A stretch of DNA of 64,000 nt. Origin: Lates calcarifer. Lineage: Eukaryota; Chordata; Actinopteri; Centropomidae. Location: positions 2,322,454-2,386,453 of the forward strand of contig NC_066833.1 of NCBI RefSeq assembly GCF_001640805.2, given 5' to 3'. The notes beneath the pieces were generated by a model that was not told the origin of the DNA, ran no database searches, and worked only from the letters and a program-made list of their open reading frames with translations. Shown piece by piece: positions 38,339 through 52,245 of this stretch; positions within the stretch are counted from its first letter, which is position 1, and every line of letters begins with the position of its first letter. The position numbers and the translations under genes were made by a program.

Positions 38339-39944
38339 TAACTATGAAGTCAGGAGGTGAATGAGGTGCAACAAACATTTCAATCAAAAAACAAATTTGA
38401 TTTCATTTGTTTGCTGTAATGTTAGAATGTGTAGACAGTAATGCTGTACATGCATCTCTGCAAAGAGCACTGTGCTTACTGTCTTATTTTTGACTGGTGT
38501 TAAGTTAGATTCAATTATTCTTTTAACCTGAAAAGTTTAAATTGCTGAACCGTATTTTAACCCTGAGTAATATTTGCACATTCATCTCAGGCAGCTTACA
38601 CTCCAACAGCAGCCTGTGTGCAGCCCTCAACTTTTTCATCAGCTCAGATCTTTACTCATCTGGACTGTGGTGGCTGCACAGTCAGAACACTGCTCAGGAA
38701 AACTTCAGGTAACTGGTAAAATAAAACTGAGGAGGACAAAAAGAGTTTTGTTATGTGCATGTTGTGGTGTTTTCTTTGTGTGAGGTTTATTTGAAGGAGG
38801 GAATGGGAACTTCTCTATCTAATGTATATAAATCAAGACAGATTGTTTCTGAACTAGATCACTGAACTGGGGTAAACCCAGAAACACGCTGCATCATGTG
38901 GTTTATGGCTCCTCCAGCGTGAGTGAGGTGGAAAATTAATGCTGAGCAAATAGGCTGAGGTTTCTGATGAATCACCGTTCAGTCTGACCTTAACCCAGTA
39001 CTTTTAATTTCCTCAAATTCACCAGGGTCGGAGTCATTGTTGCTATAACCACACTATGTTTGGATAACCACAGTCAACAACTTCCTCCAGTGAAGCCAAC
39101 AGGCCTTTGTCAAACACTACAAGCTTTTCCATCGACAGACAAACTGACCCACAGCTCCACACAGACAACTCCGTCACTGAGACCAAACAAAGCCTGAGCT
39201 GTTTCCATGTCTCAGCAGCTGACCAGTGAGTTTCCAGCTGATATCATAAACACTGCTCCTATAAAAGCTTCGCCTCCACTTGTGAGTTGTCCAGTCGCCT
39301 GCTAACACTGACCCCCCCAGTATACAAAAGGAGATATTCTTGTCATCAACACAAAGCTCATTTGGCTGTGTCCTTGGTTCTTGCTAATATCTTAAGCATC
39401 ACATTAAAACCTGGTTCTCAGTATATTTTGAACTGAGTGTGTTATCATTATATAATATAGCCATCTGTGGTTGTGGATATATTTATATTGTATTATAAGT
39501 GAGATCAGTAGTGTCCTACCTCATAAATCAGCCTTAGCAGTGGAGCTACTGTATGTAATGTAAAGTTTTGTCCTGAGTGAGGCGCTAGACTTAGGATGAA
39601 GGTGGAGTCCTCAAAATCTAAGGTTCACCCTGTGGGGAGCAGGAACTTTACAAACTTTGATACTCCTTGTGTAGTGACGTTTGTCACCAAATCCTCCTGT
39701 GGAGACTGGAAATCCACAGTTCATTTCATGGAAATCTTCAGTATTTTTGGAGGTGCCTTTGTGATGCTTTGACTAAAATGATGACCAGGGGGATTTTTTC
39801 AGTTCTGTTTTTAGAGGGACATTTGGAAATGCACAATATTGTTAGCAGATGACACATCATGTGATTAACTCAAACCTTAGTTTCTGTTTTTTCCCTCTTC
39901 AGTTGATGGTGACTTATGTTTTTAAACAAACAAATGTTGGTGCC
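38339..39944. other. Intergenic, no gene seen
   Basis: AT-rich non-coding DNA. No repeat or coding region could be supported. Confidence 0.6.
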
Positions 39945-40702
39945 TCAGTCACCCAGAGCTTGGGTATTTGATAATCTTATTAAGTATAGAACACTGGTGG
40001 GGTCTTGTTGCTTCTGGCTCCTTGGACCATCGACTACCTCACCAACAGACCACAGGATGTGAGGTTCGTGACTGTGTGTCTGATGTGGTCTGCAGCACGG
40101 GGGCTCCACAGGGTACAGTACTGTCCCCCTTCCTCCTTCACTCTGTACACATCGGACCTCAGACACAACACTGACAGCTGCCACCTCCAGAAGTTCTGAC
40201 AACACAGCCATTGTTGGGTGTGTCTCTCAGGGGAACGATCTGAGTACTGGTCTGTTGGTGTAGTGGATCCTCAGAGAGAGACAGGAAGAGACTGAATATG
40301 CTGGTCAGTCCTGGACTGCTCTCTAGACTCCACTGAGGATGTTGGCTAAGCTAACATCCATCATGGACAACCCCTCCCACCCCCTGCATGAGACTGTGGG
40401 TGACCTGAGTAGCTCCTTCAGCAACAGACTGCTGCACCCACAGTGCAAGAAGGTCATTAATTTACTGCCATCAGACTGTACAACAATAAACCTGCACTCA
40501 CACTTTATCTACCTCACTGATCACCTTTTTCTGTAAAACAAACCACACATGTTTATTACAGAGTTTTATGCTGCTTTTGCACTTTTATCCTTCTGTGCCT
40601 TTTTAATATTTTTAATCTTTTCTATTCTTCACTCGTTTGTTCTCACTGCTGCTGTAACGAGTCAATTTCCCACAAGTGGGATAAAATAAAGTCTATCATC
40701 TT
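39945..40702 (+). mobile_element. Decayed, internally deleted non-LTR retrotransposon (GAPQGTVLSPF type)
   Basis: Plus-strand LINE remnant, different from the L2-like copy at 29 kb. Reverse-transcriptase motifs include DYLTNRPQDVR (about 40,030), TGAPQGTVLSPF (from about 40,097), YTSDLRHNTDSCHLQKF in the next frame, and an eroded DNTAIVGCVS (about 40,197-40,225) in place of the usual catalytic F-x-DD core. The sequence then jumps to the C-terminal region: RKRLN (about 40,290) and MLAKLTSIMDNPSHPLHE, SNRLLHPQCKK (40,339-40,455). Several hundred bases of the family's middle are therefore missing. The 3' end reads TTTCCCACAAGTGGGATAAAATAAAG and stops near 40,702. Frameshifts, stops and the deletion make it inactive. 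The clade (jockey/RTE group) was not resolved. Confidence 0.85.
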
Positions 40703-43700
40703 CAGGAACCAGTGAGATGATGAAATTTGATCTGGGCTGATCTCCACATTTAAACAATCAGCACTTTTTTACCCCACCCTGCAGTATGGACAAGTGGAAC
40801 AACTTTGTCCGACCACTTGTCATACATACTCACTGTTCGAGCACAATCCAGCCTTAAGAGGCTGCAGCTACTAGCAGCTCTGCGACACTCTTTTCAAATG
40901 CTTCCTTTCAGGTTAGTTACTCAAAAAGCTTTAGAAAAGTGTTACAAAGCCTTTTTCCAGTCTCTACTGCCATTATTCTTAAGTTGAGAGAATTGTCATT
41001 AGCCACTAATAGCCCTTCTGGATTAATGTAGCACCAACAATGTGTTACATCCTGTAATGTCATCAAGGACAATTATCTTCCAACCACCTTATTAGCACAG
41101 AGGAAGAGTGTAAGAAGTGCAAAATGTTTTCATTTTCTTAATTCTCAGTTTCTTTCCTCTTACAGAGCATGGAGTGATACTGAGGTCAGAGAAGAGGAGC
41201 ACAGTCAGTCTTTTCTAATAAAAAGCACCATCCCATGTTGATCAAAAACATGTGTATAATTTGTCTCGTTCAACTCTTTGTTACCCGACATGAAATTAAA
41301 TGTGGTGTTCAAGTTTATTTTCTGACTTTGATTTTGTTTCATCACCAGATGAGATGTTGCTGCTCTGTTTTTAACAAGCCTCTGCTCTGGTTTGCAGCCT
41401 TCATGTCTTTTAATGAAATTAAGTTCAAAACGGCCACATTCATTTGACTTTTAATAGATTCCAGCTCTGTGCGTTATATAAGACGAGGGGGGTCATGATT
41501 AGATTAAACTGTAACCGAACCAGCTCCTCTCGCTGTGTTTCATTAAGTCAGTTACAAGCCACTGACATGTCAGGGATTTCACGAGAGAGAGAGAGAGAGA
41601 CTCTTTCTGAGGAGGACATGAAAACAGTTCTGGAGCTTATTAGCCCAAATCATCAATTAGCTTAAAACACTTTGTAGTTAATGTTCAAACGTCCTGCAGG
41701 AACACCGGAGTGTTTGTCTGTGTGTCTGTTTACTCTCAATCTGCTGAAACGTTTAAAGGTTAATGTTCACACTCCTCCAGAGACTCAAACAGAAACAAGT
41801 GGCTGTTGGAAGCAGTAAAAGTCAGCTTGTGTTTACTCTGCCAGGCTGAGCCCCAGTGTGCTTTGACCTTTGACCTCACCCATCCCCCCTCCATCAGCCA
41901 ACAGGCTGCAGTCTTCCAGAGAGCTTAGTACAACAGTCAACCCCTGCCATGGTTCTTTCCCCCTTAGACAGTGAAAACTCACTTTTCTTCTTCTTGTAGT
42001 CAGGAAGTGCTCAGTGTTAATGTTTTACTTCATTTATACAAACGTTAAAAGAAAATTAACTGTCAGTTTCTTATCATGGTAAATTGTATCAATAGTTACA
42101 TATACAATGAAAAGCAGTACATTCACATGTGGTTTAACTATGGGGTCATTGTGCTTGAAAATGAGTTGCTGTACATTATACATTTCACTCAGTTTTAGGT
42201 CATATTTCAGATTCTATTCCCCAAATTCATTTCTCAGGAAGAGCAGGGTTTTTGAGGGAACCATCCTGTTAAAAATCAGTGATGTTAATATTAGTTTCAT
42301 TTATTCAGAGTCTGCTGCTACATCAGTGCTCTTTACACTGCATGTAAAATCTGCTCACCATACCATGGCTATGGAGGAACTGCAGCAGTCACTTAAGTAT
42401 TTGTATATTGAGGACACCTTCTCTAGATATAGTTCCAGTTCCTAGTTTGTCAGATTTGATGTACACCCATAAAGTGAAATTGACACTGTAGCTGAACACT
42501 GTCTCCATTTCCCCCATAATCGGCATTAAATTAGAAAAAACTGTGGGACTCATGAGGAGCAGTGAGTCTTATGGACTGCAGCCTGATGACGGAGTATTGT
42601 TTTCTGTCTGTGGAGCTGATACTCAGACACAACATGAGATACACACTTTATTTAGTTTCTTTCCCTTTCTTTGGAAAAACATCACAGGTTTACAGTGTTT
42701 AATTTTGAGGATCTGACCACTGAAGCAGTAACAGACAACGTTGTCTCTGTAAAGTGATTTTCCACATGTCAGGCAGTTACAGAATTTGAAACGTCGCTGT
42801 CAGGACGACTAAACATCACATGTCACTGCAGCAAACAGAAGCCTCTGACACAGGAACACTTCACATTTCAGAGTGTGTTGAGTGGAAACAGAGAAGGAGA
42901 TCCTCTGAAGTGAAATGGTTTACAGCTTCATTCTGATGTGAAACTACACTATTTATTCCAGCAGTGCCAAGGCAAGAAATGAAAGTTCAAGCAAAGTTCA
43001 AGTTAAGCAGTAGCAGAACAACAAGAGGTGAAGACAGGTCTTTGGAAAGAGATGGCGATTTAAACTGATGCATTTCTGACGAAAAAGGCGTTGGATTCAG
43101 GGTCACTGAAGCTCCTTCAAACAAAGCTTTTCAGGCTTTGTTGAGCAGAACTTCCTCCTGTTGTAAAGTCCACACCTGCAAAGGTAATGGATCAAAGTCT
43201 TAATAACTGGGGCACAGGACCAGGTGTGCAGAAAACAGGCAATAAACCCATTAGACAGAGCAGCTCATAAACACAGTGGGTGTTTGTGAGTTTTCATGCA
43301 CTTCAAGTTGTCGGTTTTCTGCAGAAGCCTCATCTGCTGAAGGATGATTGTTTAGAGGTCCAGTTTCAGGTTAGACCAGTGTGTTTTCTTACGACTGTAA
43401 CTGGTTGTTGAATTCTTGAAGCAGATGTTATTCAACAAACTGAGGCTGTAAGCAAATTTAGACACAACCCTCAGCGCTCTAGTTATCCTGCAAATCTAAT
43501 TACATTTCACCATCTGGCTGTTCTACACCAACATGATGAATAGAAGTCGCTATAACTCAATGATTGTGACTCTGACTTTGTCCAAAGCTCTCATTCTTGG
43601 GTTTGGGGTAATGTTCAAAACTCTGCTTCAACATCTAAAAATGACCACCACCACACAGAGTTAGAGGATGCTGGTGACTTCGAGGTCTGAGCTTTGGGTG

Positions 43701-44107
43701 TTTTCAGTAAAATGAAAGACGGAGCAGCAGTCGATCATAAAACTATAATCATTAACGACAGTCCCAGTCAGAGTCTCTCCACACACCGTTCACTCATTCA
43801 GCAGCTTTGCTCCATGGGTGCCTGTGGCCCATTGGCTGGTTCATCAGCCAATTCATCATTTACTCTAGCCCACAGTAAAACAAACAATATGACACAGACA
43901 TTCATGGTTGTCAAATGGACAGTGGAGCCTTTAGTTTTGAGTGAAATGCCTTGACAACTGATAGAAAGTTAGAATGTGTGATTTATTATTTGACGATGAC
44001 TTTTCTTCTAGTGGTATCTACTCAGCATGGGTCCAGGGATTAGGCTACATGCAAACAGCTGTATTCATTATTGTGGAAATGTTAAATAAACCTGTGTATA
44101 TATTGTG
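40703..44107. other. Intergenic, no gene seen
   Basis: No coding region supported; the 112-codon frame at 42,107-42,445 has no domain. A short GA microsatellite lies at 41,584-41,600. Confidence 0.6.
41584..41600. repeat. (GA)8 microsatellite
   Basis: Perfect GA run of about 17 bp in non-coding sequence. Confidence 0.92.
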
Positions 44108-44195
44108 TTTAAGACCAAACACTGATATTCCCATCAGCCTCAACTGTACGTTGTCTTGTGCTAATTAGCAAATGTTAGCATGCTCACATATGGAG
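44108..44195 (-). repeat. Interspersed repeat family A, inverted copy
   Basis: Plus strand shows GTTTAAGACCAAACACTGAT, ATTCCCATCAGCCTCAACTG, TGTGCTAATTAGCAAATGTTA and GCATGCTCACAT. This is the reverse complement of the 5'-central part of family A (TAACATTTGCTAATTAGCAC, then CAGCTGAGGCTGATGGGAAT). Confidence 0.75.
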
Positions 44196-46131
44196 CTCTG
44201 TTGGAGAGATCACTCTAGAATTGTAACATCATCATTTACTACATGCTTTAAATACTATAATGCTTAAAAAGAATTGTATCCTAACTTGAATTGTGGGCAG
44301 TGACAATTGTAGAGTTGTGTTTCCACTCATAGAACCTGTGTGTCTCTGGAAAATCCTAAAAATGTGTCCAGAGCTGTTCAAACTGAGTTCTTGATAAAGT
44401 TCCTCAACGAGATGAAGAAGCACTGAGAGCAGACAGCACAAAGAAAGTGTTCAACCATGGCAGATCCCTTTCTTCCTCCATTTCTGTAGCCAGGAACCTG
44501 GGAAATAAAAGTGAAATCAGTTTTAAAAACAACCACTAGTTCTGCATTCTGTTTGTAAATCAGAGCAGTAGTGTGGTAGTGCCAGGCTTCAGACAAACCA
44601 AGCAAACGCTCAGTGATAACAATAGATAAATGTCAGAGTCTCTGGAAAGCTGTAGGATGACAGAAATGGGAACAGAGGAGAGAGAAACAGTGAGCCGGTG
44701 AGTGGGAGGAGGCTCAGGAGCAAACAAAAACTGGGGCAACAAAAAGTCTGCTGCATTTCCATCTGAAAGATGTTTCCCCTGGAAGAACAAGGCAGCCCTT
44801 TCTGAGAGTCTGCTGGGTGCTGGCTGGGCAGGGAAGCTGGAAGACACCTCCCCTGCTGCCCCACTTTACCAAACCTTCATCAGCCCACTCTGACTTCCAG
44901 ATAACCCCGGCACTCCTCTGCACACTGCAACATCAAAGTCACCACCTCAAAGCAGAGGTAACTTATTCATAAACCAATACAACACTATTCTCCCATTCAT
45001 CTTGTGCTTTCAGTCTCTGCAGGAGCTGAGAAACTTATTAATAATGACTGCAGAATGGGAGGCTGAGAGCTCTACATTAACATACACTGTACTGTATATG
45101 ATAAATAATCTGATGAGACTGAAAGCACAGAGTGAGGACTTAAATGTGCAACCAAAAAAAAAAAAAGGACTTTTACTTTAAAAAGGTTCAGTATACAGGT
45201 AGAGAAGTCTAAAAAGGGCTGGAGAAAATGGCTGACTGTGTGTCAGCAGGAACAAAGATGAAGTGTCACAGAGGGAAGAGAGCACACTGACTATAAACAC
45301 AGGTGCAACACATTAGGGCGGGGCAAGCAATCACAGGAGCGGGAAACACGAGAAGGCAGGACGTGGGATTCGAAACGAAAAAGAGAAAAGTGACAAATAA
45401 AGCAGGGAATACTGCGACAGAGGATAGAAACAGAAAATATGATCTGATGTGTGGGAGTAGGCATAACACTAACGCTATCCACCAGAATAAATACTCTGTA
45501 TTCCACCATCACCACCGTAAATGTATACAGGACTTCATCAGTGGAGACCAGAACTCACGTCCTTTTTTATGCTATTAAAACACTTTGGTCAAGTTTTGGA
45601 AATACTGTGGTTTTGGCTGAATATTAAAGTAAATATGTCCTGTCTTGTGTCAACATTGACTTTTTCAATATCGAACAAATGCTGATTTTTTAAATATTTA
45701 ACCAAGACCTCCACTGTTCCCAAACAACTGCTCTGAGTCTGAAAGGAATCATAACAACACAAGTCATGCTTCAGTTGCAATGATCAGATACTGTAGTGAA
45801 ACAGTGACATACTGTTGACACTGAATGTTTTGGAGATACAGTCAGTATGAACACTTTTCTACATTGCAGGTACATTCACCTCCTCGTGTTGATGAAAATA
45901 TTTTATAGATGTAAATTACTAACATATAAATGGGATTTTAAGAGACAGGGTTGAATATAGTTACTGGTGAATATCACACCATCTTCATGTTTCTAAGTAC
46001 AGGACTTCATTCACATGATAACAGGTGGTTGTAAATGGGGCTCAGTGAGTTTTTTTTAGCTGTAGTCACTGTTTGGTTTCCAGTCTCTTTCCACCTTCTA
46101 TTTAAACATTACAGTTAAATAGTTGCTGCCA

Positions 46132-46156
46132 TGTTGTTGTTGTTGTTGTTGTTGTT
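46132..46156. repeat. (TGT)8 microsatellite
   Basis: Perfect TGT trinucleotide run of about 25 bp. Confidence 0.95.
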
Positions 46157-46844
46157 CACCACCGTGCACCAAGTGTCACTTTTTTAATCTAATATCAGTC
46201 TGATGTATATCATCTTCACAGTTCTTTGAAATAAATACAGTTTTTTTTTTATCGTGATTCAGGTCCTGGGTTCAGTCAGTCCTTCCTCAGCTTGGTGCTT
46301 CAGTTGATGACCTGACTGTCCTCACCTGGCTGCTCAGCTGCACCTGGTTAATCAGTCGTTCTTCCCAGTGTATTTAAACCTCAGCTTTCAGTTGCAGTCT
46401 GTTTGACTCTCACCTGAGGCATGTGTTGTCTGGGTGCTGGTGCTTTTTGTTTCACATTACCAACCTCATGTTCCAGTTTTTAGTCAAGAGAAGAGACAGA
46501 ATGAGACCAAACCAGGTCCAGAGACCAACACACAAACACCCGTTTTCAAATGTATTAAAGAGCCTCCACAGAACACAAAGATACATGTGTACATGCACAC
46601 AAACATTAAGATTTCTTTTTCTTAAGAAACCCAACCATTTGGACTCTGCTGCACTCTGAACATAAAGCATGAGCATGCATGTTTTGGTTTTTGTTTGCTA
46701 CAGAAGATGGATGTCTGCTGGCAGCCTCACTGAGCTGCTGTTTGATTATGCACAGTCTGACAGGCCTCTTTTGTCATCCGATAAATGCATAATTCATCTA
46801 CACTTTACAAGGCAGGAAGCGAAAAGAATGGATTATCATTTCCT

Positions 46845-46860
46845 GTGTGTGTGTGTGTGT
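46845..46860. repeat. (GT)8 microsatellite
   Basis: Short perfect GT run followed by GGGGTACTG. Confidence 0.92.
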
Positions 46861-47390
46861 GGGGTACTGTGGGGAAGACGAGTCCTGGTGCCAAGATGAA
46901 TGGTCTGGACTGGTAGCGTCAGTGGCTGGAGGAGCCTCTGTCCCTGAAGGCCTTGTCTCCTTATAGAGGCATGTTTCTGCTCTCAGACTAAACTGCAGCA
47001 GCAGGGCGACACATTCATCAGTCTGCTGCTCAGCATATCACAGCAAAGGGAATAAACCAACACCAGCACATTGTGTAAAAACCTCCTCCCCCAGTACCAC
47101 ATATTACAACCATTCATTCTCAGACTCTTTTAGCTGAATGTGATTTCAGATCTAGCAGAGCAGCAACAGTTAGCTCCGTGGATGTCGTCACATTTGATGC
47201 ATCTGTGCAGTAAATATCTGTTAATAAAAAGCCAAGATGCTTTAGAGATGGAGGTGTTTTGTTGTTTAAAACGTGTAAATGCATCTGTCTGTGTCTCAGA
47301 CCTGTTTCTTAGTGGATACACTTGTATGTTCAGTAAGTGGGACAGAGCAATTTGTATGTGTAAAGAAGTAGATGATGATACCAGCATGAA

Positions 47391-47586
47391 CATCCATCCA
47401 TCCATTATCTGTAATGCTTATCCTGCAGGGTTGGAACTAATCCCAGGTGACACTGGGCGAGACAGATCGTTAGTCCATCACAGGGCCAACGTATAGAGAC
47501 AAACCATTAACGCTCACATTCACTCCTATGGGCATTTCAGAGTCACAAATTAACCTAACCTCACCCCACGTCTCTGGACTGTGACC
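47391..47586 (+). repeat. Interspersed repeat beginning CATCCATCCATCCATTATCT
   Basis: Shows (CATC)n, TTATCTGTAATGCTTATCCT, GACACTGGGCGAGACAGATC, GTTAGTCCATCACAGGGCCAA, ATAGAGACAAACCATTAACG, CTCACATTCACTCCTATGGG, CAGAGTCACAAATTAACCTA and TCTCTGGACTGTG. This order matches a very abundant teleost repeat whose copies read 'CCGCTTATCC ... GGGCGAGAGGCGGGGTACACCC ... AGGGCTAACACATAGAGACA'. Divergence of roughly one base in six suggests an old copy. Its class was not determined. Confidence 0.82.
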
Positions 47587-50500
47587 TGAGTACATTAGCA
47601 CATGAATACATCTACCAGCATTTGCAGAATTTAACTCTTTTTACTGAAAATAGTTAGTGATGTGGTTCCAAGTTGGTAACAAACATTTTTTAGCAGGCAG
47701 GGTTGATGCCTCCTCTATCAGTGAAGAATTGTTAGCAGGGGGGGGGCATGGCTGCCTCATGGCCGCTTCATGGCCACAAAACACTATAAAATGCAGCATG
47801 CACAAATTCCAGCAGAAACATAAAGGCTATAAACTTCTATCTCCTGTTACATTTTCATCAGCTGAGGAGATGCAGCATTGGTTCTCGGGTCCAGACAAAG
47901 ATCAGCTGATCTTATTGACAACATTGGTGCATTAGAAAATGTTTTAGGATATTCAGAGGATCAGGCTCTGCAACATGTTCCGCAATCACAGCAGAACAGC
48001 AAACCTTCTACTGACCGAGGGCCTCCGTACGTTTTGCTGCATGTCACAGAGTAGTCAGTGTACTTTACTGTAAACAGCAAATGATGCAATACTGACTGTT
48101 TTTTGTTTTTCATAATGTCCTGAAGGTGTCTGAACACTATGTGCAGTTTATTTAAAATGTTCCCAGCTGTGAGATGTTCCCATTCCTTCTCCTCTGTGGG
48201 ACAACAGTATTTCCAAGCAACACTGTAAAATCAAACATTGTTTAATGTGCGTGCTGACTTTGACTTTTACTCTACTGTGTTTTACAAGTTAATGTCTGCC
48301 ACGAGAGAAGAGTCTCTGCAGTCAGATGTTAGCTGAAATAACTGCGTCCACTCTGTTGTGTATTCACACTGTAGGAGACAGAGGAGGTTATCACTGGGTG
48401 ACAGCAGCTTCATCCCTCAGATGAAGGGGCTCTGGCACTGAAAACAGTGACATACCCACACATGCAGCACATACAGAGTGTGGAGGAGGCAGAACAATAA
48501 GAGCATGACCTATATATGCCAGGGACACCAGAACAATGCACAGCTTATCAGCCGTCTGAACACACAGTAACAGCTGCAGGAGCGAGAAAGAGCTGATCCA
48601 CTGGGGACAGCAGCTCTGTGATGAACGTCCTACACACTCCAAGTCTCAACATGTTTAATGAAACCAGAGATGTAAAGTAACTGAGTCCATGTGCGACGTT
48701 CAAGACCACTTTCGAGGCTTTGGTTGGGCACTTGAATATCTCCATTTCATGCTGCTTCGTTTCAGAAGGTCTCTACACACATGCAGGTTTAAGGACACGA
48801 GACCAGCAGCCATGTTTCCCACACGGTGGAGCCCCCACAGGAGACAATAAAAACACTCAGGAAACAGAGCTGGCTGTTCAGGTAGACAGCATTTACACTG
48901 TCAGCTTATTATCTTTTAATTTCTGCAGTGATTGAAGCAGCACAAAGACACGCTGCTCTGTAATCAGCAGCTTGTTTTGCTCCAGCAGACAGCTCTGTTC
49001 CTGCTTTAAGTAGATAATTGGAGAGCTGAGGGAGACACCAACAAAGACCAGAGGAGGAGGAAGAAAAATAAAAGGAGGTGGTGGGGAGTTCAGAGCTGCA
49101 GTCAGCAACTCAAAAACTTTGGACATGGAGTGAAGTATAAGACTGGTGAGAGCCACGTGTTTGCTTTGTCATTTGACTTGTTTCAATCATGGTCTGTACT
49201 CTGGTCGTTAGCAGGAGGACTAACCTGACCTAAACACAAGCTACAACTCTATATTCCTCTCCAGTCAACCCAAATGTGTAGTTAGTCCTCAAACCAGCAC
49301 AGTTCAGTCCAAACCACAAGGTTCAGTGTGGATATGTTCAAACAGCACAGCAGTCATTTCCTCTTGTCTGCTTCCAGAAAAATGTGTTTTCTGTCAGAGT
49401 CAACAGAAAGTGGCAGGAAATTCTTATCACTTGCTGCAGTTTACAGTAATCCAGCAGCAGAGCCTGGCTATCAAGCTAGCAACATTAGCCAGCTCACTAT
49501 CCCATGGTGCCAAAAGCAAAGCACATCAAAGAACAATTTTTGCTCACGAGTCTTCGTCTCAGGTAAATCTGCATCTGTTCTCGTCTTTGTGTGCAGTTAT
49601 GCCTCTTAATATTTGCATTGCTTTACACACGTTTAGGATGGAGAGTTGGTCAACAGAGTGTGGGACTTTTTTACAGTGGAGATAGCCGTCATCTCATACT
49701 CATCTTTGAAACCATGACTGTGATCTTTCCCTGCCGTCAGGATCAAACAAACTCACACCAGCCCAGAAATGGACTGACCCAACACAGGTGAAGCTTTGGG
49801 GGTGAAAGTTAGTGTAAAGTGCAGCAGCTGCACATTCAGTGGTGTGTTAGGGTGGAAGACAACCACAGTGGTGGCACTAACACAACCATCCTCCTGACAG
49901 CAGCATCAGATCAGCTTATACATATGGAACTTTGAAAGGCAATGAGAAACTATGTATTTGTATGTTTCCAGGACTCGTCGAACCTTCCTGTCCTGAAACG
50001 TACCTGTTGTAATGAATTCACAGCTACTGTGTGCAGTTGACAAAAGTCAGACCTGGTTTCTGTAGACACTAAAACGGTTCCTGCAGCATAAACAAGGACA
50101 AGTTTCTCTGGAGGCGGTGTATATTTGGAGGCCGTTTGGTTTTATAGGCCACTCATGTAGCTAACTGTGCTGCACACGTGGCCTTCAGAGATTTTTCTAG
50201 CAGCAGCTTCAGCATGTTTCAAACAGGACAAATGGGTCAAATGAAGAGAGACTGTACTGATGTAAGGTGGACACCAGGGTTTGTGTCATTATGTCTGACC
50301 TCACTTTATGTGAACGTTCTTCTTCATATTAATATAAAGAGGTTGAACATACTAAAGCTTATATAAACAGTTATTGTTGCAGGACAGAACAATGAATATT
50401 GTGTTGTTAGCAAACAGACAGGTCATCATTTACTGACCTTTTACACAACAAACAACCTTCTTGCACTTCAGTGCTGTAAACCTCACTGGCACAGTGTAAA

Positions 50501-52089
50501 CACAAACTGTGACTGAAAGATAACTGATGACTGAACAATGATTAACTCATGGTTTTATTATTGGTGTGTAGATTGTTATTGTCAAAGTCCTAACAACAGT
50601 TTGTTGGTGAAGTAAACTTAAAGCTGGAACCAAGCCACAGATGTGGCTAATTTGAATAAGAAATGACAGCATTTTATAAAGTGTAGTGTCCACTGGAGAG
50701 ACACCCGCTCACTTTTATAGTTTCAGGCTGATTTCTCTAATAAAAGTCCCTCTGTTCAGTTGCTCTCTTGCTGTCCTGGCACCACACGGGGAAGTTTTTG
50801 CCCAGAGTTTTGTCTCTCAGGCCACAAACAGTCTGCCCTTCCTAGTTGGTAAAGGTTGTTGGAGCTGTACGGAGCTGCAACTAAACACTTGCAGGCACTA
50901 CAGCCAACTTCATTTTTAGGTTAAAAATAATTGAATCTATATTTGACGCTGGAATTGAACATTGGTTGAAAACAGGGCAGTGGAGGGACAGTGCTGTTTG
51001 TGGTAAAGATGCAAAATACAACATTATCCATCGCAAAGCAAAGGGAAGCATGATGAATCTAATATTTGTTTGTTGCTTTGTCACAGAACCTACAGTACTG
51101 TAGTTTAAATTCAACCCCTGAGCTGAAGATACTGAACGTGTCTGAGAGATTTGGGGGGAAATGAAGCACAAGATACGCAGAATATTTGTTGGAATGGAGC
51201 AGAAAAACACAGCTTTGCTTCATCGTGTGGTGTCAGAGGAGATATAAGATACTGTTACACTGTAGAACGACGTGAAAGCGTTTGTCTGCATTTGGATAAA
51301 CAAAGGAGGCAAATTAAGGGATGAAGACGTTATTCTTTGAGTCCTTGTCAGGGTAAATACAAATGTTACCACTGCAGACAACTGCAAGAGGGGAAATCTG
51401 TTTTTCTTAAATCACTGAGGCTGGATGGGGGTTGGTTCTGCTATGCTGTTGCCATAGTGACGGGTAGTCCTGAGATGACAGGGCTGTTTCGGTTTCTTTT
51501 TTTGTGAGAAACCACACTCTGTGTTTTTCTGAGCCCGTTGTCATTAAAGAGCATCAAACATTCCTCAGAATGAGCTTTTTTCTGAGGGTTTTCATGAAAC
51601 AGAAGGAAGTTGGCTTCGACTCTAAATAGACTACGATTTGAAGGAACATGAAATGGCGCACTTGTTGATGTTCCTGTTTAAACCTGTTGACAGGAAATTT
51701 TAAACAGCTTTTCCTGTTGATTTCTGTGTGTGAGAGAATGATTTAACTACCAGCTAAAAATGACTCATCACTGATAATAATGTAAAAGCATAACAATTGT
51801 ATGTACTCGCAATTAGACACCAGCCAGAGGGAATGCTGGATTCTGATTGGCTAGAGGGTGTGCATTATTTTTAGATAACCTCACAGATCTTATATTGTGT
51901 CATTAATCCTCACAGATGTAAGGTTTTAGTTTCAGCTGTTACCAGGCAACATCTTCTGCTGCTGGTTAAAACACTACTGTTTATTTTAAGCCTGAAAATC
52001 AGAGTGCCGATGAAATATTCACATTTAAAAGGTGCACTGCCTCAGTATGAAGCGGGGGTATACAGCCATGCTAGCTGCTAAAATATCAT
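47587..52089. other. Intergenic, no gene seen
   Basis: AT-rich non-coding DNA. Frames at 47.66-47.94, 49.33-49.69 and 50.88-51.21 kb (92-119 codons) have no recognisable domain or splice support. A G9 run at 47.74 kb is noted. No repeat recognised with confidence. Confidence 0.6.
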
Positions 52090-52245
52090 AGTTTAGTATG
52101 TGATTTTGACCTGATGGTGGTGCTAGATGAAAAGTTAAGGCATCACCAATTGATTACAATGTATCTACACGGAGAGCTAAAGGAAGAGTCCCAGGATCAC
52201 CACAGTTATTAGGAGTCATCCTCTGAGGATGATCAACATATGTCC
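52090..52245 (+). repeat. Interspersed repeat family A, core part
   Basis: Contains TTTTGACCTGATGGTGGTGC, TAGATGAAAAGTTAAGGCAT, GGATCACCACAGTTATTAGG and AGTCATCCTCTGAGGATGAT. This is the same block order as the copy at 9.86 kb. Confidence 0.75.

Larger units (their letters stand above)
44196..47390. other. Intergenic, no gene seen
   Basis: Short overlapping frames on both strands at 44.4-44.9 kb and 45.3-45.6 kb shadow one another and lack domains. Around 46.25-46.43 kb the order CACCTGGCTGCTCAGCTGCA, CAGTGTATTTAAACCTCAGC, TTTCAGTTGCAGTCTGTTTG resembles promoter-like ends of fish repeats, but I could not identify it. Confidence 0.55.

Noticed and set aside
45300..45420. GGTGCAACACATTAGGGCGG-containing block resembling the edge of a fish transposon
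   Set aside because: Only partly matches remembered sequence and no boundaries or coding remnants are visible.
46250..46430. Promoter-like block with CAGTGTATTTAAACC, possibly an LTR end
   Set aside because: It resembles promoter ends of some fish repeats, but no partner LTR, primer-binding site or element body was found, so no feature was called.
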